Origin: Bdellovibrionales bacterium
GTDB lineage: Bacteria; Bdellovibrionota; Bacteriovoracia; Bacteriovoracales; Bacteriovoracaceae
DNA: 6,503 bases
Direction of reading: 5' to 3'
Assembly (NCBI GenBank): GCA_023250775.1
Contig: JAHFAA010000222.1
Coordinates: forward strand, 1-6,503
Part shown: positions 1 through 5,365 of the stretch, one piece after another
Position numbering within the stretch: position 1 is the stretch's first letter
Layout: the number at the start of each line of letters is the position of its first letter
Notes under the pieces: generated by a model
Told to the model about the DNA's origin: nothing
The model's input: only the letters and a program-made list of their open reading frames with translations
The model's database searches: none
Program-made: the position numbers and the translations under genes

Positions 1-93
1 TGAACCACTTAAATATGCACTTGGCGAAAAGTCAGGATCAACTTCTTTCAACTTGGCAACAATGTCTTTTGCATACAACAGTTTGTCACCACC
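1..93 (-). pseudogene. In-frame continuation of the radical SAM gene beyond the TAG (runs off left edge)
   Basis: Directly after the TAG at 94-96, the same reading frame continues for 31 codons without a stop. It reads GGDKLLYAKDIVAKLKEVDP and then DFSPSAYLSGS. The composition is that of a soluble helical protein (KDIVAKLKEVDPDF looks like an amphipathic helix) and there is no ATG near its start. The simplest reading is that this is the downstream part of the radical SAM protein, split by a nonsense change such as CAG, AAG or GAG to TAG, or by a sequencing error. It is not a frameshift, since the frame is unchanged. The true 3' end lies outside the window. Confidence 0.65.
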
Positions 94-786
94 CTACTTA
101 CTGTTTTCATAGGATTCGGCCATGCTCACTTTTGTTCCGTTGGCATAAAAATCAAAATCTCCTGTCAAACGTGGAGATCTGAAAAGAATATAAACGATGG
201 TGTTAACAATATCAGGATGCTTGCGCGCCCAGATAAAAGTGTCTTTCACTTGGTCCAAAGTATCCCAGCTTACGGTCTGGTTGAAAGAACAGGCCATGCC
301 GCCTTCTTCTGCCACCATTTCCGCAAATTTCATTCGCAATTCATTGTGCTCGCCTTCGACTTTGGCGCGTGAATCTTTTCTCACCTGAGTTGTATCAATA
401 TGGAAAGTGAAACCAGCAACGCCGGCCTTTTTCAATTGCTTCAAAAGATCGCGAGTCATGGCCAAACCATTGGTATTCAAAATGGCCTTCCAGCCGCGGT
501 CGTTGATCATTTTTACGATCTCAACGATTTGAGGGTGCATGAGAGGATCGCCACCAGCGATACTCATACAATCACTTTTTCGTTCACGTTTAAAAACATC
601 CAAATCGTCAGAAATTTGCTGAAGCGTTTTATGATTAACTTTGTGAGGGCGATAGCATCCTTCGCAAGTGAGGTTACAAGCGTCAGTGATTTCAAGCCAA
701 GAAATACCGTTGTCAGTAAGAGACCAAGGAAGACGATAAAATGATCTTGGGTTCAACTCAGGTGCTGGGTTTACTGCAGGGTTCAT
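94..786 (-). CDS. Radical SAM domain protein, C-terminally cut by an in-frame TAG
   Basis: This is a radical SAM enzyme of the MoaA/PqqE-like superfamily. Such enzymes bind a [4Fe-4S] cluster and cleave S-adenosylmethionine to start radical chemistry; the substrate cannot be told from sequence. Counting from the ATG at 786, residues 37-44 read CNLTCEGC, the CxxxCxxC cluster motif. AGGDP at 77-81 is a variant of the SAM-binding GGEP motif, and LNTNGLAM at 103-110 fits the next strand of the partial TIM barrel. A longer frame opens at a GTG (795-793), but GAGGAG at 795-800 lies 8 nt before the ATG at 786 and touches the GTG, so I choose the ATG. The frame ends after 230 residues at TAG (94-96), yet the same frame stays open and protein-like to the window edge. 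The product is therefore probably truncated. It lacks a separate C-terminal domain in this window, and the gene lies divergent to the lipoprotein gene. Confidence 0.85.
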   Translation of the reverse strand: MNPAVNPAPELNPRSFYRLPWSLTDNGISWLEITDACNLTCEGCYRPHKVNHKTLQQISDDLDVFKRERKSDCMSIAGGDPLMHPQIVEIVKMINDRGWKAILNTNGLAMTRDLLKQLKKAGVAGFTFHIDTTQVRKDSRAKVEGEHNELRMKFAEMVAEEGGMACSFNQTVSWDTLDQVKDTFIWARKHPDIVNTIVYILFRSPRLTGDFDFYANGTKVSMAESYENSK

Positions 787-865
787 GCGTGGCACTCCTC
801 AAAAAAGAGAACATATATTTAGGGTTTAAAAAACGTCGCATCCTAGCCCTTTTAACGCTAAGAGA

Positions 866-889
866 AAATACTGACATATATCAGTTTTT
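866..889. promoter_or_regulatory. Imperfect inverted repeat, candidate operator
   Basis: The core ACTGACATATATCAGT (870-885) is a 16-base near-palindrome with one mismatched pair. A/T flanks extend it to 24 bases with 10 of 12 pairs complementary. It lies about 80 bases upstream of the radical SAM start in the divergent intergenic region. The dyad symmetry suits a dimeric repressor or activator site. It is not a match to the LexA (CTGT-N8-ACAG) or FNR (TTGAT-N4-ATCAA) consensus. The regulator is unknown. Confidence 0.4.
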
Positions 890-916
890 AGCTGCGAAAA
901 GTCGCCTTCCTCGGCC

Positions 917-939
917 CTCAAAAATGTCTAATTTTTGAG
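917..939. promoter_or_regulatory. Perfect 9-bp inverted repeat with 5-base loop
   Basis: CTCAAAAAT at 917-925 is repeated as its exact reverse complement ATTTTTGAG at 931-939, around the spacer GTCTA. It sits just upstream of a possible -10 box for the lipoprotein gene and between two divergent genes. That favours an operator or a protein-binding site over a terminator, since the stem is A/T-rich and no gene ends here. A weak stem-loop in RNA cannot be excluded. Confidence 0.45.
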
Positions 940-953
940 CAGTGACAGGTATT

Positions 954-959
954 TATTAT
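954..959 (+). promoter_or_regulatory. Possible -10 box (TATTAT) for the lipoprotein gene
   Basis: TATTAT matches the sigma70 TATAAT consensus at five of six bases. No convincing -35 is found at 16-18 bp spacing: at 17 bp the hexamer is ATTTTT, inside the 917-939 inverted repeat. If used, it gives a 5' leader of about 80 nt. This is a weak prediction. Confidence 0.25.
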
Positions 960-1039
960 AGGGTCTCAATGTAACCATCTGAAATCATGTAGAAAGATCG
1001 GGCATCAGCTTTGCATTTACAGCTTCAATAGTTGTTTTT

Positions 1040-1045
1040 GGAGGA
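1040..1045 (+). promoter_or_regulatory. Ribosome binding site of the lipoprotein gene
   Basis: GGAGGA, a strong Shine-Dalgarno match, lies just before the ATG at 1049. It fixes the start at the methionine preceding the lipoprotein signal. Confidence 0.75.
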
Positions 1046-1048
1046 ATT

Positions 1049-1795
1049 ATGAAAAGCTTAAGTTTAGTGCTCTTGATACTGCTTTTGGCCGCCTGTGTCC
1101 CTCAGGCCAAAACCAATACTCTGAAAAATACCGCTGGTTCGGGAAGTCAGTCCAATGCTTTTTTTACCACCAATGGGACTGGCACAGGATCAAGCGCTTC
1201 ACTCGATCCTGACTTAGGAAAAACGGGAAGTGGTCCTGTTGTTGTCGTCACTCCCACACCGACTCCCGTGCCCACCCCAGATCTGACGGAATATTGCGGC
1301 CAGCTTTATATCTCAAAAAGTGACGTTGTGATGTTCATCGATGAAGACGGACAATATCGAGTTATTGACCCAGACTCCTACAATGCTGATCAGGTGGTGA
1401 ACAATATCACGTTCCCAAGCGATGCCTACATCGCCTGCGTCCATGGCAATATGGCGACGGGAGGATGGATTCCTGTTATTAAGGCCCAGTACATTCAACT
1501 GTCAGATGGGATCGTCAATCCCGAACGCGAAACCAAAAAGAATGCGTACACTAATGAGATATGCGGAAAAATTATGTATAAGACAGATCCCGGCCAGACC
1601 TCGGCCTGGATGCAAATTCAGGTGGGCACCAGTTATAAAATCATTGAAGATACCGCCAGTCATACTGTGAAAAATTATTTGGATGCTCACGGAACCACTA
1701 ACGGCTGCCTCTACAACAACGCGGGATACACGAATAATTTTTCTGTAACCTTTAAACAGTATTTCAAACCTGACGCTTCTGATCTCGGTTGGTAA
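1049..1795 (+). CDS. Lipoprotein with Thr-Pro linker and two Cys-bounded repeats
   Basis: I do not recognise a named family. The N-terminus is a lipoprotein signal: a lysine, a leucine-rich core, then a lipobox LAAC with the lipidated Cys at residue 16. Val at +2 rather than Asp suggests sorting to the outer membrane by the usual Gram-negative rule. Residues 17-62 are Gly/Ser/Thr/Asn-rich and look disordered. A TPTPTPVPTP linker (68-77) leads to two similar units. Unit 1 begins at Cys83 (CGQLY) and has Cys130. Unit 2 begins at Cys172 (CGKIM) and has Cys220. Both carry Y-[RK]-[VI]-I-[DE] in the middle (YRVID, YKIIE) and a KxQY/KQY stretch after the second Cys. This suggests a tandem duplication with one disulfide per unit. 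GGAGGA at 1040-1045 sits 3 nt before the ATG. The last 32 bases overlap the convergent acyltransferase gene. The function is unknown. Confidence 0.9.
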   Translation: MKSLSLVLLILLLAACVPQAKTNTLKNTAGSGSQSNAFFTTNGTGTGSSASLDPDLGKTGSGPVVVVTPTPTPVPTPDLTEYCGQLYISKSDVVMFIDEDGQYRVIDPDSYNADQVVNNITFPSDAYIACVHGNMATGGWIPVIKAQYIQLSDGIVNPERETKKNAYTNEICGKIMYKTDPGQTSAWMQIQVGTSYKIIEDTASHTVKNYLDAHGTTNGCLYNNAGYTNNFSVTFKQYFKPDASDLGW

Positions 1796-2534
1796 GTAGA
1801 TCCTCCATCTCGAGAGTCAGCAGTTTGTGAAAACGTTGAACTGCATCTTCGGGAAACTCTCCCGCTTCCAGCTTAGGAAAAAAAGGGCCCCTCAAGTAGT
1901 GAGTCAGCTTGACGGGCCGAGGAAGTAAGGTCATCCCCCATCCTCGAAAAAGCGGAAAAGGAAAATGAAACAGATCGTAGATTTGCTTGGTCCAAGGCGA
2001 ATCATAGACTTTGAAAATCCGATCACTATTCGGACAGGCGGCCAAGATCACCGGAACCTGGGCCTCCATCGCCAAACGGGCGAAGCCCTTTCTGTCCTGC
2101 CATAAAACTTTATAGCGATCCTTGGAAGAACGTAAGGACTCACGCATTCCTCCAGGTGCGAGCGCGACCATCTCTCCTCGGCCAAAAAGTTCCAGCGCAT
2201 TTTTGGGTGAGGCCGGTACGAGTCCAACTTCCCAACACAACTCTTGCAGGTACGGAAGCTTGAAAAGCAAATCGTCGCCCAAACCGCGCGGCATGCGACC
2301 GGTGCCTTCTAAAATGGCCTTGCCAAGAAGAAATCCGTCGTAAGTGGCCAAGGAATGATTGGTAATAACCATCACAGGCCCGGAGGTGGGAATAATATTT
2401 AAATTATGAATTTCATGACGGTGATAGAGACCCAAAAAATCAAGCCCGTGCCGAAGTCTTTCGACACGCACGTTGCCTTCTATATTGACGGTGGGAAGTT
2501 TCCCTGCACTATTCATACTCTTGGTGCATTTCAT
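1764..2534 (-). CDS. MGAT/TMEM68-like membrane-bound acyltransferase (LPLAT superfamily)
   Basis: This is a probable glycerolipid or wax-type acyltransferase that moves an acyl group from acyl-CoA or acyl-ACP to a lipid hydroxyl at the inner membrane. Residues 59-67 read NHSLATYDG, so the catalytic His60 and Asp66 are five residues apart (HX5D). That differs from the HX4D of PlsC and resembles the HG-type motif of the TMEM68/MGAT-like branch. APGGMRES at 126-133 is the second hallmark of that branch (PGGxRE). GLVPAS at 104-109, RKGFARLA at 148-155 and VPVILAACPNSD at 160-171 fit later conserved blocks. The 256 residues are compact for the family. The first ATG (2534) overlaps the upstream gene by 26 bases; a second in-frame ATG at 2516 (residue 7) overlaps by 8. 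Neither has a clear Shine-Dalgarno, so translation is probably coupled and the start is uncertain. The substrate is not predictable. Confidence 0.85.
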   Translation of the reverse strand: MKCTKSMNSAGKLPTVNIEGNVRVERLRHGLDFLGLYHRHEIHNLNIIPTSGPVMVITNHSLATYDGFLLGKAILEGTGRMPRGLGDDLLFKLPYLQELCWEVGLVPASPKNALELFGRGEMVALAPGGMRESLRSSKDRYKVLWQDRKGFARLAMEAQVPVILAACPNSDRIFKVYDSPWTKQIYDLFHFPFPLFRGWGMTLLPRPVKLTHYLRGPFFPKLEAGEFPEDAVQRFHKLLTLEMEDLLTNRDQKRQV

Positions 2535-3432
2535 CCAAGATTTTTTTCATACCTTCGCGATATTTGATCGAAAGTTTGAATTCGTTTTGGATCACATCGA
2601 GAGGGAGCGCATCCATCGTTTCACCTTTTGCCTCTTTGCCTTCGCGAACCTCATCGGCCTGATCAAGAAGATCATCATAGGAATCTTCTAACTCATCTTT
2701 ATAATCCATCACGCGTTCTTCAAATTTTTTATTCAACATGCCTTCTGACACCAAGGTATGAAGTAGCGAGGCCTGCATGTTCAAATTTGAAATGGTGGTG
2801 TGATCACTGAGTTCCTTGTCAAAATACTTGAAAACGGATTTGACCGCTCGCAGTTTGGTGGCCTCGGACCATTTGTTCTTTTTCGAATAGGTCATGAGCC
2901 CATGAATAAAAGACATTTTCTTGTAAGGGCGGCAAGGACGCAATTCTTTTAACTTTTGCCCCACATCCTCGGCCTTAAGTTTACCGACCTGATCCTGGGC
3001 CAAAAGTTCCAGAAGTCGGGAGGAGCTTTTTGGATTCATCGGAAGACTGTCAAATTCGTCGAGCGTTTGAAGAATCTGATCCTCATTAAAAAATTGTGGG
3101 TTTTCTTCTTCCAGCGAATTTCCAAAGATGCGATCAAAATTATTTTCGCATTCTTCCAATTCTTTTCTATTCAGTTCAATCGTGGACTCAAGTTCTTTAT
3201 TAAAGGCCTCAAAATTTTGTGCAACGGGTTTCGAGAGAGTCACTTTTACATCTTTGATTTGATCGGCAATACTTAAACCTGTACCTTCCTTGTCCTTTTT
3301 GTCGGCGCGACTGTCCTTAGAATCATCCTGGGCAGATTCTTCAACCACAGATTCATCGCTATGCCAGTAGAAAAAAATCCCAACGCCCAAGAGAACCACT
3401 CCGGCCAGAATCCATGGCCATTTTTTTTTCAT
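2509..3432 (-). CDS. Single-pass membrane-anchored acidic, helix-rich protein of unknown function
   Basis: No family is recognised. The start MKKKWPW is followed by one hydrophobic helix (about residues 8-22), with a positively charged N-terminus that predicts N-in topology. The bulk would then lie in the periplasm. There is no cleavage site or lipobox, so this is a signal anchor. Residues 25-50 are a highly charged Asp/Ser/Lys linker. From about 55 to 307 the chain is rich in Glu, Lys and Leu and is predicted to be almost all alpha-helical, with coiled-coil-like stretches at 75-100 and 236-265. Only two cysteines are present (95 and 167). The start ATG overlaps the grxB stop (ATGA), with AAGGA at 3439-3443 six nt upstream. 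The end overlaps the acyltransferase start. Codons 2-4 form a run of nine A. It may be a scaffold or adaptor for its operon neighbours; that is inference. Confidence 0.85.
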   Translation of the reverse strand: MKKKWPWILAGVVLLGVGIFFYWHSDESVVEESAQDDSKDSRADKKDKEGTGLSIADQIKDVKVTLSKPVAQNFEAFNKELESTIELNRKELEECENNFDRIFGNSLEEENPQFFNEDQILQTLDEFDSLPMNPKSSSRLLELLAQDQVGKLKAEDVGQKLKELRPCRPYKKMSFIHGLMTYSKKNKWSEATKLRAVKSVFKYFDKELSDHTTISNLNMQASLLHTLVSEGMLNKKFEERVMDYKDELEDSYDDLLDQADEVREGKEAKGETMDALPLDVIQNEFKLSIKYREGMKKILDEMHQEYE

Positions 3433-4085
3433 ACAGCATCCTTTTGTCGCCAGAAATCGGCGTGGTAATCAAATTGACAATTCTTTTTTACGCTCTGTAA
3501 ATAATTATGCATTTTCTCGCTGAAACGAAACTCGGGAAGAATATAAAGTCCCCACACATGGGCAGCGAGCATAAGATCAACGATGGTCATGTTCTTGTTT
3601 TGAAAAAAAGGTTTGAGGTTGCCTTCGAGCTCTTTTAAAACGGGGGCCAATTCGCTTTCAAACTTTGTGCGCTGCTGGGCCAGTTGCCAAAACGGTCCGC
3701 GTTTGGCCGATTTCTTTTTCTCAAAATACTGTCGTGATTGCTCATCAAATTCAGGACTCCAAACCCAATAGGGCATGCACAGGTTATGCACGGGCGATCC
3801 CAATTTTGTTAACCATTCATCAACGTTGGGCAGACCGACGTTGTCTAAGAAATCAAAACCCAATTGTTGTTTGATATCCAGTCGCTTAATAATATCCAAA
3901 GATTCATTGATGGTTCCATCGGGAAAGGTCATGGCCGGTAACATCTTTTTGCCCGTCAATTTGATGGGAGTGGCCTCATCATCATAGCGAAGCACTGTGG
4001 ACTTATAGGGAATATGCAGAAATCCCAGGGCCATGCGCACACGCACGCAGTAGGGACAGTGAACATAGTGAAATAGTTCTAACAT
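3429..4085 (-). CDS. grxB: Glutaredoxin 2 (GrxB family)
   Basis: This is a cytoplasmic GST-fold glutaredoxin that reduces protein disulfides and glutathione mixed disulfides using glutathione. The active site CPYC lies at residues 10-13, in the context HYVHCPYCVRVRM, close to the E. coli GrxB start. A cis-proline follows at Pro50 (MLPAM), and ES at 61-62 matches the residues that bind the gamma-glutamyl group. The C-terminal half (about 85-218) is the all-helical GST-like domain, with the N-capping box TIVD at 167-170. The length of 218 residues fits the family (E. coli about 215). The start is fixed by homology, but no Shine-Dalgarno precedes it. TACAAT lies 7 nt upstream, which may mean a leaderless message. 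It is the first gene of an overlapping operon with the anchored protein and the acyltransferase, and follows the upstream membrane-protein gene by 62 bases. Confidence 0.93.
   Translation of the reverse strand: MLELFHYVHCPYCVRVRMALGFLHIPYKSTVLRYDDEATPIKLTGKKMLPAMTFPDGTINESLDIIKRLDIKQQLGFDFLDNVGLPNVDEWLTKLGSPVHNLCMPYWVWSPEFDEQSRQYFEKKKSAKRGPFWQLAQQRTKFESELAPVLKELEGNLKPFFQNKNMTIVDLMLAAHVWGLYILPEFRFSEKMHNYLQSVKKNCQFDYHADFWRQKDAV
3439..3443 (-). promoter_or_regulatory. Ribosome binding site of the membrane-anchored protein, inside grxB
   Basis: AAGGA on the minus strand lies six nt before the ATG at 3432 and within the last codons of grxB. Together with the ATGA stop/start overlap it supports translational coupling. 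Confidence 0.6.
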
Positions 4086-4092
4086 GGCGTTT

Positions 4093-4098
4093 ATTGTA
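4093..4098 (-). promoter_or_regulatory. Possible -10 box (TACAAT) directly upstream of grxB
   Basis: TACAAT on the minus strand matches TATAAT at five of six bases and ends 7 nt before the grxB ATG. Transcription would start at or next to the A of the ATG, agreeing with the missing Shine-Dalgarno. The -35 at 17 bp spacing (TAGTTA) is poor, so confidence is modest. Confidence 0.35.
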
Positions 4099-4147
4099 AC
4101 AAATGCCCATGCTCTTAACTAGAAGACTTTTGGAGACTTCGAAGAAC

Positions 4148-5245
4148 TTATTCGTTTGCTTCCTGAATGGGGGCCGCCGTTGGTGCCACTTCCATATCGC
4201 TGATCCATGGGCCCAAAAAAGCGCCCTTGCGGATAGATAACTTAATTTGAGTACCTTTCTCGGCCTTTTCAAACTCTGGGCGACACAGCAGCATCTCAGA
4301 GCTGAGTGAGTCAGTGGAGGCGATCGCCCGACCATCGCTGCCTAAATTCGATGGAATGGCCACCTCGATACAATAGGCCTTTTTTCTCTCATCAAATTGC
4401 GCCTGTGTGGTAACAGGGATGGCGGAAACGATTGCTGTCGAGGTGTCTAAAGCTCCATTCAAATAAATCAGGCTGAACGCCAGGGAGATGCCGCCATAAA
4501 AAGTAAAATACAAGAGCAGAAAAAACTTTTGCCAACGCTTAGACTGGCCATCAACTTGACCAATTTTACGATGCAGGAGTAAGGCCCCAGTTCCGGAAAT
4601 TAGAAATGGATAGAGGAAGATGGTATTTGGCCCTAAAATCAGATGATATTGTTCCGCCACACTAATACTGACCACCGCCCAGATGCTGACAACAAGCGCC
4701 AGACCGGCCATCCGCCACTGCCATGCCGACGGCGCAGTGGCACCTGGCTTCGCCCACTCTTCCATAGACATCATGCTGCCTTTGAGCCCGGTCTTTTCAC
4801 CTAGGAGTTTTAAAATGTCCTGCATCGCTCGCACAGGAAGCTTATGATAAAAAATTGGGTAGGAACTGCCAGGAGTTTTTAGTTCGATCTCACCAATTTC
4901 AAGATTTCCATCGCTACCGGAAAGAGGTGCAAAACGAATATCTTGAATGTCTTTGTAAAAAATTTTCTCTTCTTCCCAGTGCCATAAATGAATCAACTTT
5001 GGCAGGACAATGTGATCAGCATAAAATAAGATGCGATGATTGATGCCATACATGCGGTTGTTGAGTCCCATGGCGGCCATAATCGCAGAAATTATGTAAA
5101 GCACCTGATACAGGACCGACCCCTCCCCTTCACCGACAATAAAAAAATATCCCAGGATGGACCACACCAGCCAAAACCATAAAAGGAAGGCCGAGCCTCG
5201 ATAAGGAAATTCACGTTCATGCGAGAGATTTTCGTTCGACACCAT
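4148..5245 (-). CDS. Polytopic membrane protein with probable PH-like cytoplasmic domain
   Basis: No named family is recognised. Five hydrophobic helices are visible at about residues 17-37, 44-60, 179-197, 205-224 and 240-262. The 61-178 stretch between helices 2 and 3 is soluble. It starts with HRILFYADHIVLP, then IFYKDIQDIRF and IGEIELKTPG, a run of beta strands like the bacterial PH-like domains found after paired helices. The 225-239 loop is rich in Arg and Lys. With an N-in start, that loop and the PH-like part would be cytoplasmic and the last 100 residues (263-365) periplasmic. That tail has two cysteines (292 and 321) that could pair. The start ATG at 5245 has no strong Shine-Dalgarno, and a GTG is the second codon. 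The gene lies 120 bases downstream of the FecR gene and 62 bases before grxB, on the same strand. Confidence 0.8.
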   Translation of the reverse strand: MVSNENLSHEREFPYRGSAFLLWFWLVWSILGYFFIVGEGEGSVLYQVLYIISAIMAAMGLNNRMYGINHRILFYADHIVLPKLIHLWHWEEEKIFYKDIQDIRFAPLSGSDGNLEIGEIELKTPGSSYPIFYHKLPVRAMQDILKLLGEKTGLKGSMMSMEEWAKPGATAPSAWQWRMAGLALVVSIWAVVSISVAEQYHLILGPNTIFLYPFLISGTGALLLHRKIGQVDGQSKRWQKFFLLLYFTFYGGISLAFSLIYLNGALDTSTAIVSAIPVTTQAQFDERKKAYCIEVAIPSNLGSDGRAIASTDSLSSEMLLCRPEFEKAEKGTQIKLSIRKGAFLGPWISDMEVAPTAAPIQEANE

Positions 5246-5251
5246 AGTGTC
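5238..5251 (-). promoter_or_regulatory. Small inverted repeat with the start codon in its loop
   Basis: On the minus strand GACAC-TATG-GTGTC forms a perfect 5-bp stem whose 4-base loop contains the ATG of the membrane-protein gene. It could be a weak translational control hairpin or a protein site. A 5-bp stem can also arise by chance, so this is only a note. Confidence 0.2.
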
Positions 5252-5365
5252 AAACTCATCGTAAAGATGCGTCGTGGGATAAAAGAAAATTTTAAAAAAT
5301 TGCGAAGTTCCGCATGTGACAAAAAATGCCTACTTGGGATTTAGTTGAATGTTTTGATCGGGACC

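Noticed and set aside
741..938. Plus-strand 65-codon open frame ending in the 917-939 inverted repeat
   Set aside because: It overlaps the start of the radical SAM gene in antisense, has no Shine-Dalgarno and no recognisable protein character, and its stop falls in the repeat by chance.
4122..4140. Hairpin GAAG...CTTC between the membrane-protein gene and grxB as a terminator
   Set aside because: The stem is short with a mismatch and has no following U-run, so a Rho-independent terminator is not supported.
4003..4335. 110-codon minus-strand frame across the grxB start
   Set aside because: It is the shifted frame of the membrane-protein and grxB genes, both of which have strong or clear coding character; its own translation is rich in Cys, Arg and Ser without pattern.
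5092..5322. 76-codon minus-strand frame upstream of and inside the membrane-protein gene
   Set aside because: It covers the same DNA in another frame; the 365-residue frame has proper helices and a long uninterrupted length.
5246..5365. Promoter or terminator in the 120-base gap after the FecR gene
   Set aside because: A TTGTCA and a TAAAAT are present on the minus strand but 22 bases apart, too far for a normal promoter, and no stem plus U-run is seen.
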